Shown here: positions 1 to 11,400 of the stretch, piece by piece
Numbering within the stretch: the stretch's first letter is position 1
Layout of the letters: each line of letters begins with the position of its first letter
NCBI RefSeq assembly: GCF_000208925.1
Contig: NW_001914876.1
Span: 3,081 to 27,885, forward strand
Source: Entamoeba histolytica HM-1:IMSS
Taxonomy: Eukaryota > Evosea > Mastigamoebida > Endamoebidae
Direction: 5' to 3'
DNA length: 24,805 nucleotides
Made by a program: the position numbers and the translations under genes
The notes under the pieces: model-generated
Seen by the model: the letters and a program-made list of their open reading frames with translations, nothing else
What the model was told of the DNA's origin: nothing
The model's database searches: none

Positions 1-501
1 TGTCATTAATGGTGCATTTACTTTTGCTGGTTTACTATCTTCTTCTGTAGAAATTGATAATGGCCATAATTTACATGTATGATCAGTTGAACATGTAACA
101 ATATATGGTATTTTTGTTGTAGAAACACTAATTCCTTTACAAACTGTGTCATGTGCTTGAATAGTATACAAACATTGTTTTGTTCCAACATTCCATACTC
201 TTACTTCTCCATCATATCCTCCACTTGCCATATATGATATTTCATTTCCTGTTCGAGTTATACATGTTACTCCATCTGGATGTCCTGCTAAATTCCCTAT
301 AAATGGTTTAGCAAATATTTTATCTAATTTTGTTGCATTTAGTGCTCGTTTATATTCTCTTGCTTGTGCAAATGGATGATCTTCTTCTTTCATTGATCGT
401 TGAACACGTGCTAAATCATTTGGTAATTCTTTGTATTCTGTAAGAACATTTCGTGTAATTAATTTAAACTTTGTGGGATCAAAACCTTGTGGCTCTGTCA
501 T
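1..501 (-). CDS. DCAF13: DCAF13/Sof1-like WD40 protein of the U3 snoRNP (3' end cut by the window)
   Basis: This is the N-terminal 167 codons of a WD40 protein; the rest lies beyond the left edge. The start ATG is at 499-501. The N-terminus follows the DCAF13/Sof1 pattern: an RN-VLTEY stretch, then a DLARVQRSM segment, HPFAQAREYKRALNA, KLDKIFAKPF, and the first WD repeat beginning LAGHPDGVTCI. WD dipeptide-like ends are visible (EVRVWN and CKLW). In other eukaryotes Sof1/DCAF13 belongs to the SSU processome and is needed for 18S rRNA processing in the nucleolus. Its upstream flank on the coding strand is a purine-rich (AG) tract with an AGGGTT hexamer about 35 nt before the ATG. The family assignment rests on the characteristic N-terminal block as well as the repeats, so a generic WD40 alternative is unlikely. 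Confidence 0.9.
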   Translation of the reverse strand, partial: MTEPQGFDPTKFKLITRNVLTEYKELPNDLARVQRSMKEEDHPFAQAREYKRALNATKLDKIFAKPFIGNLAGHPDGVTCITRTGNEISYMASGGYDGEVRVWNVGTKQCLYTIQAHDTVCKGISVSTTKIPYIVTCSTDHTCKLWPLSISTEEDSKPAKVNAPLMT

Positions 502-3500
502 TTGATTTTTCTCTTTCTCTCTTTCTTTCTCTTAAAACCCTTTTTATTTTTATAATCTTTAGAAATATTTTTCTTTATCTTATTTTCTTTAATTATTAAC
601 TTCTCTTTTATATCTTATTTATCCAATCTTCTTTTCATTATCTATCATGTTTATATTACCCATTAGTCATTTTCTTCATTCTTTTTGTTTCTTCTTATTC
701 TCTAATTCTTTTCTTATTGGTTATAACTCCTTCCATGTATATACTATCTCATCATTTAAAAGTCTTATTCCAAATTAGCATGTGTTGCATTATGCCTATT
801 CAATGAGTCTTTTAACAACACAATGACTAAGTGTTGTGTGTTTGGTAATAACAGACTCTTATAGTAGTCAAGCTTGTTTAGGCAGATGGTTGTGCAGATA
901 AACTCAATCTAATAAGAATATAAATATGTAAAGAATAATAAAAGTATTTTTGACTAATAATTTATGAAGAGATGGTTGTTGATGAAGTAGATAACAATAA
1001 AATTGATTGTTATGATAAAAAAGAACGAAGAAAAAGAAAATCAATGATTAAAAATTAGTGAATAGGATAGTATTGTTAAACGTGAGAATAAAATAGAAAT
1101 TCATCTTACTTCAGTTTATTCTATACTAAATAATTATTAGTTTCATCACAATTTATAGATTTTAATATTATGATTAAACACTTTACTACTTCATTATTAC
1201 TTTATTCATGCATACAAACAACTGATTGTTCACAACTACTTTGAATACTTTTATTAATAACATAATCACATTCTGTGAATAAACAAATTAAGCAATATCA
1301 TACTACGTTTTATAACTCAAACAAATAACCACAAAGAGGTTTTTTAAATAAATGAATATATGAGACATATTGTTGTTAGCATGTGGTTGAGTGATTTGTT
1401 TGTAAGATTGGAAAGGAAGTTGTCAGAAATAATATCAAAACATTAAAATGAAACAAAGTGGTAAATGTTCAAGAAATATATAATTTTAATAAGATTAAAA
1501 ATGGATAGTGTCATACACAATCCTATAAGTTAGTATTCTTTAAGAGTGTTGTAGTGTTTTTCAGTAGTTGTATTATTAATTGATAATCTCTGAAATTGTT
1601 ACACAAAGAAGTGAATAATACTATTAATAAAATAACTACCAACATTCTTTTCAATTGAGATGAAGAGTTATATTCAAATGCTATGGATATACTCTTTTCA
1701 TTTGTATATCATTATTTATACATTATAGAGTTATTATTTTTTTAAAAACTAAGTCATCACATCAAGAAAGACGATTTAAACCATATTCACTTTAAATAAG
1801 GTATGTCAAATGAAATAAAATGTGTTGAACGAAATAGTTTACATAACTCTTGACATAATGAAAATATAAATACTGATAACCCATTTGTTTTTTATTTGAT
1901 ATTTGTTTAATTGGCATGTTTCAAACACTTCTTTTGTTCAGATAATCAATTATTTCATTAACTGATTTTTATCATTTTTTCTTCTCAACTTCTTTCCCTT
2001 TATTCAAACCATATTCTTGATATTTGTTAATTTCTTTAGACTTATTATCACATCTGAAGAAGTAATGTTCTCAGAATGATGTATTTGTTTATAGAATAAG
2101 TGATATTAATAGGTCATAAAGAATAAAGTACCGATTTACTAATGGGTGTTGGAATAGGAGCTGAGGTGAATGAACAATATCTCTCAAAACATTTTTTACT
2201 TAACTCCGAAGTGGTTGGTTGTATGTTAATATCAATTAATTATTGATGAACAAAACTCAGAGCAATAATTTCACATTTTACTAACGAAACAGGAAATATT
2301 AATTGAAGTTAATGATGTACATGTACAAAAAATCATTTCATATTTTATTAATTTTGATGATATATGTATTGTTGTTAATTCTTTATAAAAACAACAACAA
2401 ATATTCATTTTTATTGGATTAAACTTTTATTAGTATTGTGTTGAATATGTATTTCTTATGCTGTGTATCAATTATTTTTATATTCATTTAATTCTTCTTT
2501 CTCTTCTAAATATGTTCAATAACTCACTTCATATTATATTACATATTTAAATATTCTTCTGTATTTAAACATTTCATCATCTTCATTATAAATATGAAAT
2601 TATTCAATATCAGCAAATAATCTTCTTAGATAATAATTCAATGAAAATATTCATATTTCATTAAAATGTTTTAATGTCTATTTCTACATTAATATAATTA
2701 TTAATATCATCAAATTACATTAACACCAATATATAATGTGATTCATGACTTACTGTTTATTTGATTTCTATCCATTCTTCTTTTATTTTAATTGATGTTA
2801 GAATATCATCTTTAAATTTTAAAATTCTTAATATTGATTTGATTGGTCAATTTTTACCACGTCATTTTTATTTTTAGAAATTGATACATTCTATTTTTAA
2901 TGAAATTTTATTACATTGTTATTTGATACTTCGTATGTAATTATTTCAAATTCTAGATTAAATTATTAGATTGGTAGAACTCATGAGTTTATTTTTTGAT
3001 TCGTAAAAAAAGATTATTTGAAATATTTATTGATTAGATTTATAAAGTGTGTTGTCATAAAAACAAAATGAATAAGAATAAAATAAATTCTAAATATTTA
3101 AAAATAGATAATATAAAATAAAAGCTTCATTAACAAACAAACATCAATTTCAACACTTAAAATTGAAATTATAACATTAGACTAATAGTGTTTCTCAATA
3201 AATTTCTTGTTATTTCTTTATATTGTTATTTACTTTAATAACAGATACAAAAATAAACATGAACTCAAAATATCTTACAACATAATGTATTATTGTTAAT
3301 AATACAATCTAATTATAATTAAACAGTAAATGAAACAGAGTAATAAAATAACAAACAAATAAAAAGTATTAAATTATTTATTCATTATTTATTTTATGCT
3401 CTTTGTTTTTCATATTTATTATAAAATTTTATATCCTTTATTCATTTATTTCTTTTGAACATAATCTTTATTTCTTTCTTTTCTTTTTATTACCAATTTC

Positions 3501-3979
3501 TTTAACTTACTCTATTTCTTTTATTATAATTGAATATACTTCTTATTCTATATTATCTTTTTTTCTTTTCTTTCCATATTTCTATTTCATTATATCATTC
3601 TTTTTCAATTTTCTTCATATTGTCTTATTTTCATTTTATTTTCATTCTTTAATCCTCTATATTTCATATTTACATTATCTTATCAAACACATTCTATTTA
3701 TTCTGTTTTTACATTCAATTTCATATCTTATTTCACTTTTATTCACATTTTCAAAGTATTTTATTTATACAACATATTTTAATTTTTAGTCAAATTGACA
3801 CAGCATTTCTTGTTTGTTCAAGAATAAATAATTCTTTATTTCTTTATGCAAACAATGATAATACTCACTATTCATGGCAACAGCATTTGTTATGTTTTGC
3901 ATTAGAAAAGCTCATTCTAACTCAATGAAAATCAATTACAAAGAAAAAACAAATGTCAATGAACAAAACGAAATTTGAA
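502..3979. other. Gene-poor A+T-rich region of about 3.5 kb
   Basis: I found no supportable gene here on either strand. Stops are frequent in all frames, and no tRNA B-box-like sequence, transposase or reverse-transcriptase motif was seen. Visible items are a purine-rich flank of the DCAF13 gene (about 502-540), an orphan match to the Entamoeba TATA-like element at 2561-2570, and a strongly G-depleted pyrimidine-rich stretch at about 3403-3786. The latter is open in one frame only because it is T/C-rich. A 34-codon ATG frame at 2142-2246 is of a length expected by chance. The region is long for Entamoeba, where neighbouring genes are usually much closer, so decayed genes or repeats too degraded to recognise by eye remain possible. 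Confidence 0.6.
2561..2570 (+). promoter_or_regulatory. Orphan TATA-like element
   Basis: The ten bases GTATTTAAAC match the published Entamoeba histolytica TATA-like consensus GTATTTAAA(G/C) exactly. No open reading frame of useful length starts within about 200 bp downstream, and no initiator-like element lies at the usual spacing of about 30 bp. It is probably a chance match or a relic. Confidence 0.25.
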
Positions 3980-5371
3980 TTATGCATTAAAACCATCTAA
4001 ATGTGGTTCATCATCTTCGACAATTGGTTCAACTTCTTCGTCATGTTGATAATTCTCATCATCAGAGTCTTTCTTTTGTTCTTTAGATTTCATGTAATAA
4101 GCCAATAAAACTCCAATAATTGCAATGATAATGAAGAACAACAAGAAACAGCAAACAGTAACTATAATTGCTGTGCTTTGTCCAACTTGAGGATAACATT
4201 GTCTCATATATGTTGAATAGAAATATCCAACATCACATTCACAATTTACACCAATACAATATTTGGAAGTGTAATTGCTAATATCAATAGAAACACCTTT
4301 TAATGCACCATTTGTTTGCAATTCTGATTTTCCTCCAAGATAAAGAACTTTGTTATTCATTTGGATTGAATATCCAGCATATCCATATGTAGTGCTTCCA
4401 GTAGAATTATAAACTAATGCAAATCTTCCTGAGCCTGTAGAAGTTAAGTATTTATCAAAGAAAATTTTTACACCTCCAACACGTTCTTTTGATCCTTCAG
4501 AATAACCAAAAAGTCCAATTGCAACAAATGAACCATATGTAGAAATCATTGGAGCGTATAAAGTATTAATTGGAGTTATTGATGATGAATTACCATTGAC
4601 TTTAACATTTTCAATATAATCAGGTGAACTAAATGAACTACTTGGAGAATTAACTTGAATTCTTCCAACATCAGATAATACGTTATAAACAACATCATGT
4701 TGTGACATAACCATTGGGTCATAGTCATAAAGTTGTGTTTTGTTATCTCCAATACTAAACCATTTATAATATGTTAATACTCCACCAGTAGAAATAGAGT
4801 AAAGTTCTACCATTGATGTGTTTTTAACTGCAAGATAATCATAACCAACACTTACATATTTACCACATGCTTTATCATATTCTTTAACTAATTGTAATGT
4901 TTCATTATAAACAGTTAAATGTCCATTTTTACATACAACTGCATAAACTTCTCTTTTACCTGCAATAAATTCTCTATCAATAACAGCTAATGGTGAATAT
5001 TCATCAATACCACTAACAGAAACAGTATTGTCTAATACTGGTGTGGCTTTAGTAATATCAAATATCTCTAAATTTTTATTATTTAAGAAAAATAATTTCT
5101 TTGATGATGCGGCAATAGTTGGTCGTGAAACTGCTGATGATGACACACTAATAGAAGTTGTTGAAATTGATGGATGAAGACAATCAATTTTTAGTGCATT
5201 TCCACTTGAGCTACTTGCTGTATAATGAAGAACATATGTATATTTATATTCTGACTCTTCATCATGAGTCATTGAATAAACAACCTCTGACTGTGGGTCT
5301 TTTTTCCAGTCTACAGTTTCGAGTGTGATTGATTTACATAAAGTGATGTATAACACAAACAATAGTATCAT
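3980..5371 (-). CDS. Type I membrane protein with FG-GAP-like extracellular region, unnamed
   Basis: This 463-residue protein starts with a short hydrophobic signal peptide (about residues 1-14). A long Ser/Thr/Tyr-rich extracellular region follows, with six N-X-S/T sites (NETL, NTSM, NKTQ, NSSS, NSTG, NYTS). A short Cys cluster (CIGVNCECDVGY...C, about 372-392) precedes the single membrane span at about 399-427. The 36-residue cytoplasmic tail starts basic and becomes very acidic. The stretches GSFVAIGLFGYSEG..GGVKIFF and YGYAGYSIQMNNKVLYLGG are spaced like FG-GAP blades of a beta-propeller, but the calcium-binding DxDxD loop is not obvious. The design suggests a surface or endomembrane receptor or adhesin. 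I cannot name it; the FG-GAP reading is inference. The start ATG at 5369-5371 is supported by the signal peptide directly after it. Confidence 0.85.
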   Translation of the reverse strand: MILLFVLYITLCKSITLETVDWKKDPQSEVVYSMTHDEESEYKYTYVLHYTASSSSGNALKIDCLHPSISTTSISVSSSAVSRPTIAASSKKLFFLNNKNLEIFDITKATPVLDNTVSVSGIDEYSPLAVIDREFIAGKREVYAVVCKNGHLTVYNETLQLVKEYDKACGKYVSVGYDYLAVKNTSMVELYSISTGGVLTYYKWFSIGDNKTQLYDYDPMVMSQHDVVYNVLSDVGRIQVNSPSSSFSSPDYIENVKVNGNSSSITPINTLYAPMISTYGSFVAIGLFGYSEGSKERVGGVKIFFDKYLTSTGSGRFALVYNSTGSTTYGYAGYSIQMNNKVLYLGGKSELQTNGALKGVSIDISNYTSKYCIGVNCECDVGYFYSTYMRQCYPQVGQSTAIIVTVCCFLLFFIIIAIIGVLLAYYMKSKEQKKDSDDENYQHDEEVEPIVEDDEPHLDGFNA

Positions 5372-5583
5372 TTGATTTTTCTTTTTTTTTTTAAGTTCAT
5401 CATTTTTTTGTTTTTTATTAAATCACTTTTTAATTACACAAATTCTCTGTTTCTTTTCGGGATAATTTTTCTTGATTCTATTTTTAGAACAGAAAAACAA
5501 AAATATAATGATAAAAATATTTTTATGTTATATATATCACAAAATAAGAACATAAAAATGAAAAGAACATGATTATCAGATTG

Positions 5584-7941
5584 TTAATCATCGAAGAGAC
5601 ATTGAATAATATCAGTATTGATATTAGATTGATTAAATTTTGATTCAAGAGATTGTATAATAGGTTGTATCTCTAAATTAAAGTTTGAGATAGCATCTTT
5701 TAACATCAATAAAAGACTTTTACCAACAATTGATTGATTTAAAGATTCTTGAAGAACAATAATAATACATTCAATACTCTGTTCAAATTTACCACTGTAT
5801 GCAAAAAGAAATGATGTTGTAGTGTAAAGTTTCATTCTTTTGCTTAGTTCAATTAGTTCATCAAAATAAACTTCATCCCAATGTTGAACTTGTTGAATAA
5901 AACTCGAACATTCATCAATACTATCTAGTTTATTTTCTGTTTTTAGGTAATTTGAATATCTAATCATTAATGCTTTTGCATAAAGTGTTCTTCTTAATTT
6001 ACAGAATGCAAGGTCATAAAAAATAGGGAATGAAGAATGAAATAAAGGATTTTTGTCAGCAAGAAATTCTATGAGTTGGTCTAATTCTGAAGTAGTAAAT
6101 TTAAAAAGCTTTTCATTAATAACCTGTAGTGCATAAATAGAAGGATGATGACTAAAACAATAAAAGAATACTTTCAGAATAAGTTCTATAGGTAATTCAT
6201 TTAATACAATTCTAGAAGATAATGCACAACTAATATGTTCAATAGGACATGAAACAAAAAGTGTTTCAAAGGAAATAAAATTAAATCCAGTTTTAATTAC
6301 CCAATCAATATATAGATGAATGAATTGAGGATATTTAATTAATATAGTTAAAATATAATTTTGAAATTGGGAGGATTGAGTTTTAACAAGACACATTAAA
6401 ATGAAACTAGCTTCATTAGAACTACAAGTAGAAAGAGTAGATAAAAAGTGTTGGTCATCAGCAATATAAAATTTAATAACTTTAGCTAATTCAATCAATA
6501 ATAAAACATGAGTATATTTTACATTGTCTATTGCTGTATTTTTATTTTTAATAAAACGATGACAATCATTAATCAATTCATCAAATTCATTTAATTTAAA
6601 GTCTAAATTTGATAAATTTAATTTAACTAATGGAAGAGATATTGCATGGTTTAATTTACATAATTGTTGTGCTTTATGAATCATTCCTTTTTCTATATAA
6701 TATTTACTAACATTTTGAATTAATGTATCTACAGACTGAGTGATTGTAAATAATTGAATTACTGATGTTTCTTGTTCAACAGTTTGAGCATTAAGAAATT
6801 TATGACAAAAAATTGCTTCTTTAGGATGAATTTGATGAATGATAGCAACACAGTATTTATTCCAAAGAACACAACCATCGTAGTTGTATTCTGTAGACTT
6901 ATTAATACCAACACTATCTTTTACTCTAAAATTAGTAAAGAAAGGAAAGACTCCTTGAATGTTAAAATAATTTGAATCAACTCCAAAATTGATTAATTGT
7001 GTTGGTGGTGTTTTATCATAAAGATTCATTAATGGAACTACTCCACAACAATGAACCTCATCAGTTAATCTACTAAATTGAAATAGATATTTATTATTAA
7101 GAAAGCAAATAGAACTTCTTGGAAAACTTTGACATACATCGAAAAAGAATAAACGTTGATTATAAAAAGAATATAAACTAAGTGACATTTTATGAAAGAA
7201 TCCTAAACAAGTTTTATTATTGAAATAATGTAATTGAACTGTTCCTTTATCTTTTATAATAAATAAAGACAATAAAGAAGGATCAATATCTTTTGTAAAA
7301 ATATTAATACACTCTGATGAACGTAATGATTTTATTTCTAATTGTTGACAACAAACTGAAGTCATTTCTTTATCCATTTCAAATACTAATACAAGAAATG
7401 TTGCTATTTTATTTACATTTGAATCTTCAGTACAAAGTAATGCTTCTTTTATTGCTATTGTTCCATTAAAATTTAAAATTTTTAATATTGATGATGTTAT
7501 TAAATCAAAGAAAATAATAATTCCTTCTGTTGATACAATAATCCCTACTCCTGCATTTCTTGTTGTCCAAATAAGAAATGATGCAATTGTTTTTGGTAAT
7601 GTTTGATGTTTAAATGTAATTGAACTACCAACTTTAATTGGTTTATTAATTGAAGGTAAAACATTCAGAATTAATTCACTTTTTGATTTTGATAACCCAA
7701 TTCGGGATTTTTGTTGACTAGTTTTTTCTAAGAAATGTTTAGCTGATTTTTTCTCATATAATTTTGTTTTACAACACCATTCAATTGGAACAAAGAAATA
7801 ATAATAATCTTCACTCAATATTACAACTTCCTCTCCATGTTCTGTAAATTGAATAAAAACTCTTTTATAATTATTGATTTGATTATCTATTATTACTTCT
7901 TGTACTTTATATGATGGTGAATATTGTTCATAAAGATACAT
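5584..7941 (-). CDS. Large protein, probable beta-propeller plus alpha-solenoid, unidentified
   Basis: This is an intact 785-residue frame starting at ATG 7939-7941. The first half (about 1-400) is rich in beta-type segments such as VGIIVSTEGIIIFFDL and GCVLWNKYCVAIIHQ, like a degenerate propeller. The second half (about 400-780) is helical with paired amphipathic helices, for example a KYYIEKGMIHKAQQLC segment and a final LAFCKLRRTLYAKAL region, like an alpha-solenoid. This two-part layout is shared by nucleoporins (Nup133/Nup155/Nup160 types), HOPS/CORVET subunits and related coat proteins. No signature distinguishes these by eye, and no RING finger is present at the C-terminus as in Vps18/Vps8. 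No signal peptide or membrane span is seen. The gene is tandem with the membrane-protein gene and divergent from the flippase. The coding call is firm; function is open. Confidence 0.85.
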   Translation of the reverse strand: MYLYEQYSPSYKVQEVIIDNQINNYKRVFIQFTEHGEEVVILSEDYYYFFVPIEWCCKTKLYEKKSAKHFLEKTSQQKSRIGLSKSKSELILNVLPSINKPIKVGSSITFKHQTLPKTIASFLIWTTRNAGVGIIVSTEGIIIFFDLITSSILKILNFNGTIAIKEALLCTEDSNVNKIATFLVLVFEMDKEMTSVCCQQLEIKSLRSSECINIFTKDIDPSLLSLFIIKDKGTVQLHYFNNKTCLGFFHKMSLSLYSFYNQRLFFFDVCQSFPRSSICFLNNKYLFQFSRLTDEVHCCGVVPLMNLYDKTPPTQLINFGVDSNYFNIQGVFPFFTNFRVKDSVGINKSTEYNYDGCVLWNKYCVAIIHQIHPKEAIFCHKFLNAQTVEQETSVIQLFTITQSVDTLIQNVSKYYIEKGMIHKAQQLCKLNHAISLPLVKLNLSNLDFKLNEFDELINDCHRFIKNKNTAIDNVKYTHVLLLIELAKVIKFYIADDQHFLSTLSTCSSNEASFILMCLVKTQSSQFQNYILTILIKYPQFIHLYIDWVIKTGFNFISFETLFVSCPIEHISCALSSRIVLNELPIELILKVFFYCFSHHPSIYALQVINEKLFKFTTSELDQLIEFLADKNPLFHSSFPIFYDLAFCKLRRTLYAKALMIRYSNYLKTENKLDSIDECSSFIQQVQHWDEVYFDELIELSKRMKLYTTTSFLFAYSGKFEQSIECIIIVLQESLNQSIVGKSLLLMLKDAISNFNLEIQPIIQSLESKFNQSNINTDIIQCLFDD

Positions 7942-8428
7942 ATATAATTTATATTGTATTTTATTATTATTAATTCTTTCTTTTCTAATTGTTGCAATTA
8001 TAAATCTTCCTTCTTCCTTAAAATATTGTGAATTTGTGTATTTAATAGTTTCTATCCATTATTTATGTTTTATTTTTCACAAAATATTCTTCTCAAACGT
8101 ATCAATTTGTCCTTTCGGTATTGTGATGGGACATTGTCACTTTTTAATAACAATTCGGTTTCAAAAATATGTGGATCAATCTCCATAACGTATTAACCAC
8201 AATGAAATTCTTTTATTAGTTCTTTCCTTTAAATATTTTCCATCTTTATATTCTTTCTTTTCTAAAAGTTGAGATTAATAATGAAAATCAAAAATCAAAA
8301 GCCAAAAACACAAAATACTTTTAGATAAAAAAAAAAATTAAATCCTTCAGATGATTAAATAAGGAAGAAACTTGAAAAAATGAAAATTCACTAAAAAAAA
8401 AAGAAGATAGCAAGAAAACAAAATAAAT
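7942..8428. other. Divergent intergenic region between the solenoid gene and the flippase gene
   Basis: This 487-bp A+T-rich spacer should carry both promoters because the flanking genes are transcribed away from each other. It contains several poly(A) runs close to the flippase start and an initiator-like site at 8382-8390. A near-match to the TATA-like consensus (ATATTTAAAG on the minus strand at about 8228-8237) lies too far from the minus-strand start to be its core promoter. No gene was found within it. Confidence 0.6.
8382..8390 (+). promoter_or_regulatory. Initiator-like element before the flippase gene
   Basis: GAAAATTCA resembles the Entamoeba initiator consensus AAAAATTCA (eight of nine). 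It lies 38 nt before the ATG at 8429, which is slightly long for the short 5' UTRs typical of Entamoeba but plausible. Confidence 0.35.
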
Positions 8429-11400
8429 ATGAATGAAGAAAAGACACCACTAATATCAAAACCAATCCATAATAAACTAAGAAAGATTGTTATTAGTGCT
8501 GGAAATTGTTATCATGAGAATTATCATAATTTAGTATCTAATAAAGTAAAAACATCAAAATATAATCTTTTCACATTTCTTCCATTAGTTTTATTAGAAC
8601 AATTTAGAAAATTAGCTAACATTTATTTTCTTATAATTTCAATCTTTCAAGTTATTCCAGGATTGTCTCCTACTGGAAGATTTACTACATTGCTTCCTTT
8701 ATGTATTGTTATTATTGTTTCTATGATTAAAGAATTTTATGAGGATATTAAACGTCATAAAGATGATAAGACAATTAATACAAAAAAAGTTCAATGTTGG
8801 AAGAATGAAGAATGGAAACAAATTCAATGGAAAGATATTAAAGTAGGAGATATTCTTCTTGTTAAAAGAAAAGAGGCAATTCCTGCAGACATTCTTCTTC
8901 TTTCTTCTTCAGAACCAAATGGAAGTTGTTATGTTGAAACAAGTCAATTAGATGGAGAAACAACATTAAAGATAAAAGAGAGTTTAACAAGTACACGAGT
9001 ATATCAAATTGGAATGAATCATAATGAAAAACATGAAATTGAAGTTGATGAACCTAATCCTGATTTATTTTCTTTTAAAGGAAAAATAATTGGAAAGAAA
9101 CAAGAAGCTATTGGAATAGATCAATTAGTATTACGAGGAAGTATTATTGAAGACACAGAATGGATAATTGGTGTAACTGTATATATTGGGAATGAAACTA
9201 AACAATTACAAAACGCAAAAGGAATTAAGATTAAACGAAGTTCAATTGAAAGAACAAGTAATGTTTTTGTTATTGGGATGTTTATTTTAGAATTAACTTT
9301 TGCATTAATTTCAACGATAATGGGAACTATTTGGAGAGTAAATAATAAATATTATTGGTATTTAGAAACTCAAGATAAAGTAATTCCTAATTATATTACT
9401 ACATTTATTACATTTGTTATTTTATATAATAATCTTGTTCCAATTTCATTATATATTTCATTAGAAATTGTAAGAATAGGACAAGCTTATTTTATTAATC
9501 ATGACTTTGATATGGTTCATAAAGGTAAATTTGCTGAAGTACGTACATCAAATCTAAATGAACAATTAGGATTAGTTGATTATATTTTTGCTGATAAAAC
9601 TGGAACATTAACACAAAATTTAATGGAATTTAAAACTTGTTTTGTTGATGGAGTTGTTTATGGCTCAAAAAATAATGAACCTCCATTAATCAAAAACACA
9701 TCATCTTTAAGTTTGGGTGATGAATCACATATTGATAATTCTAGTTATGAAATACAAGAATTTGATGATCGGAAATATGTTAATTTCAATCCAACTCAAA
9801 TAAAAAATGATGCAAAATATACTAAACATGTCAATGACTTTTTAAGAACTCTTGCACTTTGTAATACAGTCACAATCAATACTCATACTATTCATATAAC
9901 TTATCAGGCATCAAGTAATGATGAAGCTGCATTAGTTCATGCTGCATCTTGTTGTGGATTTGAATTATGTGAAAGAACTAATGACAAAATGGTAATTAAC
10001 AACCAAATAACAAATGAAAAAGAAGAATATAAATTACTTCATATCATTCCATTTGATTCAGATAGAAAAAGAATGAGTGTAATTGTAGAAAGAAATGGCT
10101 GTATTATGCTTTATATCAAAGGAGCAGACACTACAGTATTACCTCTAACTAAAACAAATCAACAAGAAATGGAACAAATTCAAAATCAAATAGACTCATT
10201 TGCACTTGAAGGGTATAGAGTTCTTGTTGCTGGAGTGAGAAACATTACTAATATCTATGAAAAATGGAAAATAATGTGGGAAGATGCTATTAATAATGTT
10301 AAAGAACGAGAAGAACTTATTATAAAAGCTTCTCAAAGTATTGAACAAGAAATAGAAATTGTTGGAATTAGTGGAATTGAAGATAAATTACAATCTGGTG
10401 TCACTGAAGCTATTGAAAAATTAAAAGAAGCAGGGATTAAAGTATGGGTATTAACAGGAGATAAAAAAGAAACAGCATTTAATATTGCAAAATCATGTAA
10501 TTTATTTAAAGAAGATGTTTTCACTATTAATGGGATGACATTAAATGAAGTTAAAGAACAAGTTAAGCAATCAATTTGTTTAAATGAACGAAATTATATT
10601 ATTGATGGAAGATGTATTGAATTAATTGTACAATTAGAAAAAAATATATTAAAAGAAATGTTAATGAATGCAGAAGCTGTTGTATGTTGTAGATGTGCTC
10701 CATCACAAAAAGCAAAAATTGTAGAAGAAGTTAAAAGATTTGGAGGAACAACACTAAGTATTGGAGATGGTGCAAATGATTGTTCAATGATTAGAGCAGC
10801 ACATGTTGGAATAGGAATATCTGGAGAAGAAGGATTACATGCTGTTCGATCATCTGATTATGCAATATCACAATTTCGTTTTCTTGTTAAATTACTTTTA
10901 GTACATGGACGTTACAATTACAGAAGATTATCATATGTTATTTTATATTCATTTTATAAAAATATTGTTATGTATCTCACACAATTCTCATTTCTATTCT
11001 TTAATGGATATTCTGGAACTTCATTATTTGAAAATTGGACACTCTCTATCTATAATGTATTATTTACATTATTGCCTATTATTGTCTTTGGTATTTTTGA
11101 TCGTGATGTATTACCAGAAACATTAATCATGAAACCACATCTTTATAAATCCATTAAATCATTATTTAGTTACAAAACATTATTATTATGGGTTATAGAA
11201 GCATTAATAGTTTCTACAATGGTATTTTTTATTCCTTTTTCAGTATGTATAACTGAAAATAATACAATGAATGGATTAGGATTTGGTATGTATGGATTTG
11301 GTTATATTGTTTATACAATTGTTATGTTAACAGTTACCCTCAAAGTAATATTGTTTTCACATGAATTTAACTTTATCCAATATATAGCTTATGGTGGTAG

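Noticed and set aside
2142..2246. 34-codon ATG frame in the gene desert
   Set aside because: Short, with no recognisable motif or supporting promoter.
2316..2327. 12-bp perfect palindrome TGTACATGTACA
   Set aside because: By rough estimate about twenty 12-bp palindromes are expected by chance in a window this long and A+T-rich.
3403..3789. 128-codon open frame on the plus strand
   Set aside because: It opens with TTG, contains no ATG, and is a Phe/Ile/Leu-rich translation of a T/C-rich tract, so it is open because of composition.
502..3979. Search for tRNA genes or tRNA arrays, which are abundant in Entamoeba
   Set aside because: No GGTTCGAAT-type B box or paired cloverleaf arms were seen on either strand.
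5372..5572. 66-codon Phe-rich frame just upstream of the membrane-protein gene
   Set aside because: It lies in the T-rich promoter flank of the minus-strand gene and has no protein-like features.
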